Assembly (NCBI GenBank): GCA_016873775.1
Contig: VGWC01000020.1
Span: 1-37,255 of the forward strand
Source of the DNA: Ignavibacteria bacterium
GTDB lineage: Bacteria; Bacteroidota; Ignavibacteria; UBA10030; F1-140-MAGs086
DNA: 37,255 bases
Reading direction: 5' to 3'
Positions 1 to 7,522 of this stretch are shown piece after piece (the stretch's first letter is position 1; every line of letters starts with the position of its first letter). A program made the translations under genes and the position numbers. The notes beneath the pieces are model-generated. The model was given only the letters and a program-made list of their open reading frames with translations. It searched no databases and was not told the DNA's origin.

Positions 1-327
1 AAAATAAATTCCGCTCTGAAAATTCTCTGCGTTCCATTCATGGTGTGTTTGCCTGCTTGCATTTCCTTATTGTCAAAAAGTAAGGAAACTTCCTTGCTGG
101 AATCTGTAACTTAAAGCCTGCTCTACCTTGTGCCATTTTAAAGTTACCTGTGCAGGCAACCATCGATTGAATCCGACCGCCCAACCGTTTAATATGTCGG
201 TAAAATAAATATCTACAACAGGACCAGCCGAAGGTTTTGATGGAAAATACGCTTTTTCCCACTCCCCATTTATTGACACTACCCAGAGAGTCAATAAAAA
301 AGTTAATAATATAATTATTCGTTTCAT
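1..327 (-). pseudogene. Decayed T9SS-cargo gene (signal peptide, YCF48-like fragment, sorting-domain remnant), runs off left edge
   Basis: An ATG at 327 opens a frame with a good signal peptide (MKRIIILLTFLLTLWVVSING) and then a YCF48/BNR-like motif, DIYFTDILNGWAVG. That frame stops at 73. Sorting-domain coding continues in another frame: around 95-15 the minus strand reads VTDSSKEVSLLFDNKEMQAG, then KHTMN. After a one-base shift the last bases give WNAENFQSGIYF, a classic T9SS type A pattern (KEMxAGKH...NAENxxSGIYF). The propeller body that should separate the two parts is missing, so I infer an internal deletion plus at least two frameshifts. The remaining C-terminus lies beyond position 1. 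Sequencing error could explain the frameshifts but not the missing body. Confidence 0.6.
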
Positions 328-364
328 TTGATTTCTAAAAGCTATTGTTGAACATACTGATGTA

Positions 365-384
365 CTCGTTTCACGTGAAACGAG
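365..384. promoter_or_regulatory. parS: parS-like centromere site 1 (ParB/Spo0J binding)
   Basis: CTCGTTTCACGTGAAACGAG is a perfect 20-bp palindrome. Its central 14 bases, GTTTCACGTGAAAC at 368-381, match the core of the conserved bacterial parS consensus (TGTTTCACGTGAAACA). It lies in the non-coding gap between mnmG and the decayed gene at the left edge. mnmG is often close to oriC and parAB, which supports the reading. No ParB gene is visible here, so binding is inferred from the motif. Confidence 0.75.
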
Positions 385-394
385 TCATTATCTT

Positions 395-440
395 ACGCAA
401 AGCCGCAAAGAAAATATTTTTCTACTTTGCGTCTTTGCGT
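395..440. repeat. Inverted repeat of the CGCAAAG type, possible hairpin downstream of mnmG
   Basis: Arms 395-410 (ACGCAAAGCCGCAAAG) and 425-440 (CTTTGCGTCTTTGCGT) pair over 16 bases with one mismatch, around a 14-base AT-rich loop. It begins 12 bases past the mnmG stop codon, so it could end or protect the mnmG transcript. However, no U-run follows on the minus strand, so it is not a textbook intrinsic terminator. The unit itself is a direct repeat (GCAAAG n GCAAAG), which suggests an interspersed repeat rather than a gene-specific signal. Confidence 0.55.
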
Positions 441-452
441 GAGCAAAAAAAA

Positions 453-2342
453 TCATCTATGCAAATACACGAGCAGCACAGAAATATCCGATGGAGTAAC
501 TCCACTTATCCGCGATGCTTGCCCAAGTGTTTGCGGTCGTATGTGTGAGAGTTTTTCTTTTCCCTCCGCTGAAAGCGAGCGAACACGCGTGTAATCAAAA
601 CTTTCCGGCACGGTTATATTCTCTGACTTTTCAAATTTCTCTACATCAATTTTCTGGCGAGAGATGTAGCCGTCGTATTTTAAGTCTATTTCTACTTGCT
701 CAATGGATTCTTTTTCGATACGACCTTTTAAGTGTAGTCCACTTTCAAAGTGGGCTACACTTAGCAAATCCACCAACTTCACATTCGAGCGTTTTACAAG
801 TTTTGCAATTGGTTCTCGCTGTGTAATCGGCATTTCGTTTTGAGACTTTAGATAATCGTTGACTTCCTCCGGGGCAATTGTATTTTCATTTACGAACTGC
901 GAAAGTCGAGTTATCATTTCTTCTTTTTTGTCTAATCGTTGTTTTGCCACTTCATCAACAAGCCCAATGTTGTAACCAATTTTTGTCAATCTTCTATCCG
1001 CATTATCCTGTCGCAACAGCAAACGATACTCCGCACGCGAAGTGAACATTCGATACGGCTCGTCAATAAGCAAGTTCACCAAGTCGTCAATCAAAACTCC
1101 GATATATGCTTCGCTGCGCTTCAAGATAAACGGCTCTTTGTTGTGAACATAGTGCGCCGCGTTTATACCGGCAATCAATCCCTGTGCCGCCGCTTCTTCG
1201 TAACCGGAAGTTCCGTTGATTTGTCCCGCATGAAAAAGTCCACCAACAAGTTTTGTTTCCAGAGAAAGTTTGAGTTGATATGATGGAAAGTAATCGTATT
1301 CCACAGCGTAACCGTGACGAAGCATTTTTACGTTTTCCAACCCTGCAATTGTTCTCATTCCGTACAGTTGAATTTCTTGTGGAAGACTTGTGGAAAATCC
1401 GTTGACATAAACGAAGTTAGTTTTATATCCTTCCGGCTCAAGAAAAATATGATGACTTCCTTTGTCAGAAAATCGCGCAATTTTATCCTCAACTGATGGA
1501 CAATATCGTGGACCTTTTCCTTTGATAATTCCTGTAAAGAGTGGCGAACGTTCAAATCCTTTGCGTAAAATTTCGTGCGTTTTTTCGTTCGTATGTGTCA
1601 AATACATCGGAATTTGAGCATTTATTATTTTCTCTGTTTGAAAAGAAAAAGGTTGCGGATTATCATCTCCCGGTTGCAACTCGATGCTTGAAAAATCTAT
1701 TGAATCAATATCAATGCGAGGTGGGGTTCCAGTTTTCAATCTACCGATTTCAAAGCCAAGTTTTTCGAGCGATGGAGAAATTCCAGAAGACGACTTTTCC
1801 CCAAATCTTCCACCAACTGTTTGTGAAAAGCCAGTGTGCATCAAACTTCGTAGAAATGTTCCTGCGCAAATAACAAGCACAGAGCAATTTATTTGCCCGT
1901 GATAAGTAGTAGTAATTCCAGTAATTTTTCTTTCTTCGTTCGAATACTCTGAAAGAATTTCATCCACAGAATCCTCGAGTAAATCGAGATTTGTTTGAGA
2001 TAGAATAAGTTCTCGTGCTTTTCGTGCATAAAGTTCTCTATCATTTTGAGAACGCGGCGACCAAACAGCCGGACCTTTTGACGTGTTCAACATTCGGAAA
2101 TGAATTCCTGATAAGTCTGCAAGTTTTCCCATTACTCCACCGAGGGCATCAACTTCTCGTGCAAGTTGCCCTTTTGCGGTTCCGCCGATTGAAGGATTGC
2201 ACGACATTCTTCCAATCGAATCTTTTGACATTGTAACGAGCAATGTTTTGCAACCAAGTTTCGCTGAAGCAATTGATGCTTCGATGCCGGCATGTCCGCA
2301 ACCGATTACGATGATATCGTATTTATTTTTTGTTTGTTTCAC
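453..2342 (-). CDS. mnmG: tRNA uridine-5-carboxymethylaminomethyl(34) synthesis enzyme MnmG (GidA)
   Basis: FAD-dependent partner of MnmE, which together install the (carboxymethyl)aminomethyl group on wobble U34 of tRNAs in the cytoplasm. At 629 residues it is full length. Visible motifs are the dinucleotide fold GCGHAGIEA (residues 14-22), GGTAKGQLAREVDALGG, LKTGTPPRID, CPSVEDKIARF, the family signature GQINGTSGYEEAAAQG, TSRAEYRLLLRQDNADRR, and the C-terminal QVEIDLKYDGYISRQ and QASRISGVTPSDI. The start is GTG at 2342: an in-frame TAG lies nine bases upstream and the FAD motif begins 13 residues in, so no other start fits. The start codon is the centre of a parS-like palindrome. mnmE lies directly upstream with a 6-bp gap. 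Residues 527-538 are encoded by a 35-bp near-palindrome (729-763), an oddity in an essential-type enzyme. Confidence 0.97.
   Translation of the reverse strand: MKQTKNKYDIIVIGCGHAGIEASIASAKLGCKTLLVTMSKDSIGRMSCNPSIGGTAKGQLAREVDALGGVMGKLADLSGIHFRMLNTSKGPAVWSPRSQNDRELYARKARELILSQTNLDLLEDSVDEILSEYSNEERKITGITTTYHGQINCSVLVICAGTFLRSLMHTGFSQTVGGRFGEKSSSGISPSLEKLGFEIGRLKTGTPPRIDIDSIDFSSIELQPGDDNPQPFSFQTEKIINAQIPMYLTHTNEKTHEILRKGFERSPLFTGIIKGKGPRYCPSVEDKIARFSDKGSHHIFLEPEGYKTNFVYVNGFSTSLPQEIQLYGMRTIAGLENVKMLRHGYAVEYDYFPSYQLKLSLETKLVGGLFHAGQINGTSGYEEAAAQGLIAGINAAHYVHNKEPFILKRSEAYIGVLIDDLVNLLIDEPYRMFTSRAEYRLLLRQDNADRRLTKIGYNIGLVDEVAKQRLDKKEEMITRLSQFVNENTIAPEEVNDYLKSQNEMPITQREPIAKLVKRSNVKLVDLLSVAHFESGLHLKGRIEKESIEQVEIDLKYDGYISRQKIDVEKFEKSENITVPESFDYTRVRSLSAEGKEKLSHIRPQTLGQASRISGVTPSDISVLLVYLHR
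729..763. repeat. 35-bp near-perfect palindrome inside mnmG
   Basis: TAAGTGTAG (729-737) pairs with CTACACTTA (755-763), and CCACTTT (739-745) pairs with AAAGTGG (747-753). There is a single mismatch (738/754) and one central base, so 16 of 17 arm positions pair. In the mnmG frame it encodes LSVAHFESGLHL (527-538), in the variable linker just before the conserved QVEI..KYDGYI motif. Such long symmetry is not expected from coding constraint. It is most likely a small palindromic repeat element that inserted in frame. Confidence 0.75.
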
Positions 2343-2350
2343 GTGAAACT
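2335..2350. promoter_or_regulatory. parS: parS-like centromere site 2, overlapping the mnmG start codon
   Basis: TGTTTCACGTGAAACT matches the parS consensus at 15 of 16 positions and has the same perfect 14-bp core (2336-2349) as the site at 368-381. It spans the mnmE stop codon (its last base, position 2349), the 6-bp intergenic gap and the first codons of mnmG. The mnmG GTG lies in the central CACGTG. Two copies 1968 bp apart (centre to centre) and none elsewhere in the window argue against chance. Confidence 0.75.
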
Positions 2351-3854
2351 ATTTTCCAATACAAAATTTTGAAAATATGTTATTCAGAATTTCTTCGGTT
2401 GTAACTTCGCCTGTAATTTCGCCAATGAAGTTAAGTGCGCTTCGTAAATCAAGGACAATCAACTCTGTCGTTTTCTCTTCAGAAACTCCATTCAGCGCGT
2501 TCTTGATGCACTCTTGTATTTTCCCGAAAAGTTCTTTATGGCGAGTATTGGTAAGCACAGAAACGTTTGCAATTTCTCCATTTTCATAAACTGTAAGTTC
2601 GAGAATTTTTTTTTGTAGTTCGATAATTCCTAAATGTGTTTTTGCTGATACAAAAACGTAATCTAAGTTTGTGTGTTCTATTTCTGTGCGAAGTTTATTT
2701 TGCCGCTCATCTGATAACAAATCTACTTTATTGAAAACAGTTATTTGCTTTTTTGTTTCAAAATTAAAATCAGATAATTTTGCAGTATCTCGAATAATTC
2801 CATCTGCGGTCATGCACGAAATCCACGGGAGACTGTTTTCCGCAGATTTTGCAAATTGCCGTTGATGAGTAATATTAGGTATGTTGATTTTTGAAACATC
2901 ACTACAATCATTTGTCGCGTCGGTAGAATCATTCACAATTAATGTTAAATCCGCCGCCGCCATTTTCTCATAACTTCTTCGAATTCCTTCTTCTTCAATG
3001 ATGTTTTTCGTTTCTCTAATTCCAGCAGTATCAAAGAAGCGAAAGAGAATGCCATCAAGAAGTAATTCACCTTCTACAACATCTCTTGTCGTGCCAGGAA
3101 TTTCCGTAACAATTGCCTTGTTTTCTTGGAGCAAGGCGTTGAGCAAACTCGACTTGCCAACATTCGGTATTCCTGAAATTACAACGTTTACTCCATCTCT
3201 ATAAAATCTGCCAATTTTATATGAGGCAAGCAAATTTTCTATTTTGCCAATCAAAAAATTTAATTCTGATACTATTTTTTCCTTTGTGGCAAACTGATAA
3301 TCTTCTTCAACGAAATCAAGTTCTAGTTCCAGCATACTGCATAAATCTAATATCTTGCCACCAATTTTTTTTGTTTGGCTTGATAATTCCCCTTTGATTT
3401 GCGAAAATGAACATTTTTGTGCAATCTCAGAATTTGCCTTTATTAAATCCGCAACCGCCTCTGCTTGTGGCAAGTCAATCTTGCCATTTAAGAATGCTCT
3501 TTTGGTAAATTCTCCTGGTTCTGCAAGCCGAATCTTGTTTGTGAGCAAAATTTCTAAAATTTTTCTTGCCACAAAAATGCTTCCGTGGCAAGATATTTCT
3601 ACTACGTTTTCCCCCGTGTAAGATTTTGCGGAAAGAAAAATTGTAGTTACAACTTCGTCAATAACATTTCCTTTTCCATCGGTAAAGTTACCAAAATGAG
3701 CAGTATGTGTTTTCGCTAGGGAAAGCTTTTGTTTTCCATCGAAAAATTTTTCCACGGAAGTAATTGCATTTTTTCCACTTACACGAAGAACGGCTAATCC
3801 TCCTTCGCCAAGCGGAGTTGCAATTGCGGCGATTGTATCTTCTAACGAATACAT
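2349..3854 (-). CDS. mnmE: tRNA uridine-5-carboxymethylaminomethyl(34) synthesis GTPase MnmE (TrmE/ThdF)
   Basis: Potassium-activated GTPase that works with MnmG on U34 of tRNA. The N-terminal folate-binding domain (residues 1-120, with GEGGLAVLRVSG and AEPGEFTKRAFLNGKIDLPQAEAV) is followed by a helical domain and an inserted G domain. G-domain motifs are G1 GIPNVGKSS (228-236), G2 EIPGTTRD, G3 DTAG (275-278) and G4 NKVD (375-378). The C-terminal FCIGK carries the catalytic Cys. At 501 residues it is longer than the usual ~450-460. The excess is an unusual segment of about 35-38 residues between G3 and G4 (residues ~322-358). Start ATG at 3854, no clear Shine-Dalgarno. First gene of a two-gene unit with mnmG. 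Confidence 0.97.
   Translation of the reverse strand: MYSLEDTIAAIATPLGEGGLAVLRVSGKNAITSVEKFFDGKQKLSLAKTHTAHFGNFTDGKGNVIDEVVTTIFLSAKSYTGENVVEISCHGSIFVARKILEILLTNKIRLAEPGEFTKRAFLNGKIDLPQAEAVADLIKANSEIAQKCSFSQIKGELSSQTKKIGGKILDLCSMLELELDFVEEDYQFATKEKIVSELNFLIGKIENLLASYKIGRFYRDGVNVVISGIPNVGKSSLLNALLQENKAIVTEIPGTTRDVVEGELLLDGILFRFFDTAGIRETKNIIEEEGIRRSYEKMAAADLTLIVNDSTDATNDCSDVSKINIPNITHQRQFAKSAENSLPWISCMTADGIIRDTAKLSDFNFETKKQITVFNKVDLLSDERQNKLRTEIEHTNLDYVFVSAKTHLGIIELQKKILELTVYENGEIANVSVLTNTRHKELFGKIQECIKNALNGVSEEKTTELIVLDLRSALNFIGEITGEVTTEEILNNIFSKFCIGK
2781..2885. repeat. Probable in-frame insertion in the mnmE G domain
   Basis: This stretch encodes the extra segment of MnmE (including ITHQRQFAKSAENSLPWISC) between G3 and G4. 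It does not resemble any part of the G domain I know, and the protein is longer than the family by about this amount. It carries an inverted pair, ATCTGCGG (2802-2809) and CCGCAGAT (2840-2847), with a 30-base loop. I infer an inserted repeat-like element that keeps the frame open. The exact edges are uncertain. Confidence 0.45.
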
Positions 3855-3883
3855 AGTTAAAGGAAATAATACAAAAATAAATT

Positions 3884-3914
3884 TTCACCATCAAATATTT
3901 GAATGCTATAAAAT
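3884..3914 (+). promoter_or_regulatory. Possible promoter of the lipid A acyltransferase unit
   Basis: In the 79-bp divergent gap between mnmE and the acyltransferase gene, TATAAAAT (3907-3914) looks like a -10 box. TTCACC lies 17 bases upstream as a weak -35. The start codon follows at 3934. Only the -10 is convincing. Confidence 0.3.
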
Positions 3915-3933
3915 GATTTTGTAATTTTTACTT

Positions 3934-4809
3934 ATGCGTTATCAATTAGAATTTCTCGGATATAAATTTCTTGAGGTTATATTAAATAAAATACCGATTT
4001 CTTCAGTACAAGTGATTGGAAAAATTTGCGGAAGGTTTTTTTATCATCTCCTTTCTTCAAGAAAAAAAATTGCCGAGAAAAATTTACAAACTGCATTTCC
4101 TGAAAAATCAAAGAACGAAGTTCGCATTCTCACCCGCTGCTCATTTGAAAATATTGGAATGACGATATTCGAATTTTTACGTTTAAAAAAAACATCCATC
4201 GAACAACTTGAAAAAACTATTCTATTTGACGATAGCAATTTCTTTTCGAAAATTCATAGCAAGAAGAATGGAGCGGTATTATTATCGGGACATATTGGAA
4301 ATTGGGAATTGCTTGCCGCAAGAGTTGGGGTGTCTCTTTCGCATCCATTAATTGTAATAATAAAAACGCAGCACAATGAGAAAGTAAACAAGGAAATAAA
4401 TCGTATTCGTACAAAATTTGGAAATGAAGTAATCCCAATGGAACACGCAATAAAAGTTGCAATGAGAACCTTGAATGAACAAAAAGTTCTTGCGCTACTT
4501 TCGGACCAAAGCGCGCCAAAAGAAAGCGTATATGTAAATTTTTTTGGAAGGAGCGTAGCCACTTTTAAGGGCCCTGCGGCATTTTGTTTGAAAACGAGAG
4601 CACCATTATTTATGTTATTTTGTATTCGACAGAAAAATTTTTCGTATAAAATATATTATGAAGAAATTGAGTACGACGACCTGAAAGAATACACAGACGA
4701 AAATATTCAAATCCTCACCCAGCGACATACGACGATACTCGAAAAAGTAATACGTCAATATCCCGAGCAGTGGCTATGGATGCACCGAAGATGGAAAAAC
4801 GTGCAATGA
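3934..4809 (+). CDS. LpxL/HtrB-family lysophospholipid (lipid A) acyltransferase
   Basis: 291 residues, normal for the Kdo2-lipid A / lauroyl acyltransferase family, which adds secondary acyl chains to lipid A at the inner face of the cytoplasmic membrane. The catalytic HX4E motif is clear: GHIGNWE with His120 and Glu125. Further family motifs are LLSDQSAPKESVYVNFFG, the FKGPAAFCLKTRAPL segment and the terminal EQWLWMHRRWKN. The N-terminus (LEFLGYKFLEVILNKIPISSVQVIG) is amphipathic/membrane-associated, as in the family. ATG at 3934 is the first start after the divergent gap. The stop overlaps the next start (ATGA), so translation is probably coupled to the glycosyltransferase that follows. 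Whether it is LpxL, LpxM or another acyl specificity cannot be read from sequence alone. Confidence 0.9.
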   Translation: MRYQLEFLGYKFLEVILNKIPISSVQVIGKICGRFFYHLLSSRKKIAEKNLQTAFPEKSKNEVRILTRCSFENIGMTIFEFLRLKKTSIEQLEKTILFDDSNFFSKIHSKKNGAVLLSGHIGNWELLAARVGVSLSHPLIVIIKTQHNEKVNKEINRIRTKFGNEVIPMEHAIKVAMRTLNEQKVLALLSDQSAPKESVYVNFFGRSVATFKGPAAFCLKTRAPLFMLFCIRQKNFSYKIYYEEIEYDDLKEYTDENIQILTQRHTTILEKVIRQYPEQWLWMHRRWKNVQ

Positions 4810-5849
4810 AAATCCTTATCATTCAAACTGCGTATATCGGGGATGCTGTGCTTACGCTTCCGTTAGTTCAGGCAGTAAAACAATGGTTTCCCAATGCTAC
4901 TGTTGATGTTGTTGTAATTCCATCAACCGTGAACGTATTAGAAAATCATCCGTTAATTTTTGAAACAAAAGTTTTTGATAAGCACAAGAAAGATTCTGGA
5001 TTTCTAGGGCTGCTCCGAACCGCGAAGAACTTGCGAAAAATGTGTTACAACATTGCACTTATCCCGCATCGTTCGTTGCGAAGTTCGTTGCTTGCGCTGG
5101 TTGCACAAATACCGAAACGCATTGGTTTTTCTACAAGTAGTGGAAAGTTTTGGTTGACAAATATCGTTGAGTGTGAAAAAAATATTCACGAAATAGAGCG
5201 CAACTTGCTGTTACTTGAGCCATTGGGATTTTCAACGAAAGAAAAAATTCTTCCCAATCTTTTTCCTTCTGAACGTGATAAAAAAACCGTCTCAGATTTT
5301 TTTATTCAACAGAACATTCCTGCGGAAAGAACCATCATAGCCATTGCACCGGGAAGCGTTTGGAACACGAAGCGTTGGTTGAAAGAGCATTTCATTTCTC
5401 TTTCAAAAAAATTTTCGGAAAAAAACTTTTCTATTATTTTTGTTGGGGGAAAAAACGATGAGCGCCTTTGTGCAGAAATACAACGTTCTGTATCAGAAAA
5501 AAACATTTTCAATTCTGCTGGAAAATTTACTCTTCTTCAATCTTCAGAAATTATTCATCGAAGTAGCGTTCTCGTAAGCAATGATTCGGCGCCGATGCAT
5601 TTGGCGGTAGCAATGCGAACTCCTGTGGTAGCAATATTCGGGGCGACAATTCCCGAGTTCGGTTTTGCGCCGAACGGAGAATTTGATTCCATTATCGAAA
5701 TGAAAAGTCTTTCGTGTCGCCCGTGTGGAATTCACGGTGGAAATGTTTGCCCAATTCAAATGTTTGATTGTATGAAAAATATTTCCGCAGAAATGGTTTT
5801 TGATGCAACAATTTCAGTGTTGAAAAAAATACCAATGAAAAAGTCTTAA
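4806..5849 (+). CDS. Glycosyltransferase family 9, ADP-heptose:LPS heptosyltransferase (WaaF-like)
   Basis: I place the start at 4806 (MKILIIQTAYIGD), where ATG overlaps the upstream TGA. The frame is open upstream to an ATG at 4770, but the GT9 fold begins exactly at MKILII. The 347-residue protein has the N-terminal Rossmann motif IIQTAYIGDAVLTLPLV, the central APGSVWNTKRWLKEHF nucleotide-sugar loop, SNDSAPMHLAVAM and VVAIFGATIPEFGFAP. A C-terminal Cys-rich stretch (CRPCGIHGGNVCPIQMFDCM) resembles that of WaaF. Predicted role: transfer of heptose to the LPS inner core on the cytoplasmic side. The neighbouring lipid A acyltransferase supports an LPS role. Confidence 0.88.
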   Translation: MKILIIQTAYIGDAVLTLPLVQAVKQWFPNATVDVVVIPSTVNVLENHPLIFETKVFDKHKKDSGFLGLLRTAKNLRKMCYNIALIPHRSLRSSLLALVAQIPKRIGFSTSSGKFWLTNIVECEKNIHEIERNLLLLEPLGFSTKEKILPNLFPSERDKKTVSDFFIQQNIPAERTIIAIAPGSVWNTKRWLKEHFISLSKKFSEKNFSIIFVGGKNDERLCAEIQRSVSEKNIFNSAGKFTLLQSSEIIHRSSVLVSNDSAPMHLAVAMRTPVVAIFGATIPEFGFAPNGEFDSIIEMKSLSCRPCGIHGGNVCPIQMFDCMKNISAEMVFDATISVLKKIPMKKS

Positions 5850-5865
5850 CATTCATCGTATTGTT

Positions 5866-6387
5866 ATGTCATCATACTCACCCGAACAAATTCACAAGTG
5901 TTTCTCCGAATCGAATGATTTCGACGAAATCTTTGATGCATTTGAAAGTGCTTTGCTTCAACAGATTGACGATATTGGGATGTATAGCCAATTGTTTTGG
6001 AATCCATCACTTTCACCAGAAGAATTATGTTTGTTCGGAGAAAAACTTGCGAAAGAATTTTCCCATATTTCCTACGATGTATACTTCTGGCTCGCATCCG
6101 TTTTTGAAACTACATATGCGCAAAAAGATAATTACGAACTTGCGTTCACATATTACAGAAAGGCGGCGAAAGTAAATGCAAATGAAATTGCGCCGTACGT
6201 AAAACTGTGCGATTGTTTCGACCCGATTGTCAATCTTCCACCAATTGATGATTTGATTTCATTTCTTGTTGAAGGTATTGAAGTTGTTTCCGAGCCGAAA
6301 CAATTGTTCGAATGGTTAATTCGTTTGTACGAAATCAAAGGAGAAGGAGAGAAAGGAGAGATGTATGCAAGAAGACTAAGAGAATAA
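5866..6387 (+). CDS. Small helical-repeat (TPR-like) protein of unknown function
   Basis: 173 residues, acidic, no signal peptide or membrane segment. The sequence is all-helical in character. A TPR-like pair is suggested by DVYFWLASVFETTYAQKDNY followed by ELAFTYYRKAAKVNANEIAP, and the C-terminus (FEWLIRLYEIKGEGEKGEMYARRL) resembles another TPR helix pair. It starts 16 bp after the heptosyltransferase stop and ends 7 bp before the convergent GT4 gene, so it is probably the last gene of the lipid A acyltransferase unit. I do not recognise a specific family. A scaffolding role is possible but unsupported. Confidence 0.7.
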   Translation: MSSYSPEQIHKCFSESNDFDEIFDAFESALLQQIDDIGMYSQLFWNPSLSPEELCLFGEKLAKEFSHISYDVYFWLASVFETTYAQKDNYELAFTYYRKAAKVNANEIAPYVKLCDCFDPIVNLPPIDDLISFLVEGIEVVSEPKQLFEWLIRLYEIKGEGEKGEMYARRLRE

Positions 6388-6394
6388 GTATGGT

Positions 6395-7522
6395 TTAAAG
6401 AATTTCTTTCATCAATTCCTCCACCCGACGAAAAAAATGTTCCCTGTCAAAATCTGAAAATCGTTTGCGAGCATAGAGAGAAATTTCATTTCTTAAATTT
6501 TCATTGGAGGCAACCTCGAGCGTTTGCCTTTTCAAATCAGTAGTTGTTTCCCACAAAAATCCGTTCATTCCATTTTGCACAATTTCTTTTTGCCCACCTT
6601 TATTTACAACTATCGGAACAGCATTTGCGGACATTGCTTCAAGCGTTGACATCCCAAAATGTTCCGCGCGCTCGGGAAATTTTTCTTCATCAACTTCATA
6701 ACCGGCTGCATGCCAAAATATTGAAGCGCGATTGTACCATTCTTTCAGTTTTGCATACGGTTCATTGAAATGAAAGTGAACGGGAAAATTTTGGTTTTCT
6801 TTTTGCAGTTGCTCAACCATTTTTTTTGTCCTTACATCTCCCGCAACGCTTCCAACGATATGATATTCCCAATCGTGCAAATCTTTTTTTGAAAGTTCTC
6901 GAAACGCTTTTGTCGTAATATCATATCTCTTTTGATTGTATAATCCTGCAAAAATTCTTCCGACACTTAAAATTATTTTTTCTTTCTTTATTCCTGCAAG
7001 AAAAAAATCATCAATTGGGGGAGAAAGAATAAAACTATTTCTGTTGTGATGATGAAGTAAAGAATTCCGCACGTATTCGGAATACACGGCAACGAGAGAA
7101 ATATTTTTGCTTCGTTTCAGTAGTTGCATTCGGAATAAATCTTTCACGCTTTCTTTTGCTTTCCCTCTTGCAAATTTTTTAATTGCGCTTGTAACATTGA
7201 TTTTTCCGTACGGTGCTTGCAAAATAAAAACTGTCGCTTTGGCGTTAGAGGGAATTGCGCGAAAATTTGTAAGAGCAAACAACACATCACACTGTTTTGA
7301 AATCGCCTTCACTTCAGAAAGATTTTTTATTTGTTGCGACTGAACATTCGACAAATCAGCGTTGTAATACATTGCTAACTTTTCTGTTGAAAAATTTTCT
7401 TCCGCATACAGAAATGTAACGTTCGTAGTTTTATTTTTCGACAAAACCTCACCAAGAATCGTAACAACTTTTTCTCCGCCGCCGAGCGAAGACCAATATG
7501 GATTATAAATTGCGATGTTCAT
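6395..7522 (-). CDS. Glycosyltransferase family 4 (group 1)
   Basis: About 375 residues, GT-B fold. The N-terminus MNIAIYNPYWSSLGGGEKVV carries the GGGE acceptor-side loop. The C-terminal half has SVGRIFAGLYNQKRYD, the E-x7-E motif in EHFGMSTLE and a VVNKGGQKEIVQNGMNGFLW nucleotide-sugar pocket, all standard for GT4. I choose ATG 7522 because it overlaps the FkbM stop (ATGA). A TTG at 7531 is the alternative and adds three residues. Last gene of the minus-strand polysaccharide operon. Likely adds one sugar to a lipid-linked oligosaccharide in the cytoplasm; donor and acceptor are unknown. Converges on the helical-repeat gene with no room for a terminator. Confidence 0.88.
   Translation of the reverse strand: MNIAIYNPYWSSLGGGEKVVTILGEVLSKNKTTNVTFLYAEENFSTEKLAMYYNADLSNVQSQQIKNLSEVKAISKQCDVLFALTNFRAIPSNAKATVFILQAPYGKINVTSAIKKFARGKAKESVKDLFRMQLLKRSKNISLVAVYSEYVRNSLLHHHNRNSFILSPPIDDFFLAGIKKEKIILSVGRIFAGLYNQKRYDITTKAFRELSKKDLHDWEYHIVGSVAGDVRTKKMVEQLQKENQNFPVHFHFNEPYAKLKEWYNRASIFWHAAGYEVDEEKFPERAEHFGMSTLEAMSANAVPIVVNKGGQKEIVQNGMNGFLWETTTDLKRQTLEVASNENLRNEISLYARKRFSDFDREHFFRRVEELMKEIL

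Noticed and set aside
73-327. The 84-codon minus-strand ORF as a complete small secreted protein.
   Set aside because: Its last part is out-of-frame sorting-domain DNA, so a decayed larger gene explains it better.
345-548. A 67-codon plus-strand ORF over the parS-like site and the end of mnmG.
   Set aside because: It overlaps mnmG antisense and is built from the parS palindrome and the GCAAAG repeat.
1-3854. A replication origin (oriC) beside mnmG.
   Set aside because: I saw no cluster of DnaA boxes and no dnaA, rnpA or parAB genes; only parS-like sites support origin proximity.
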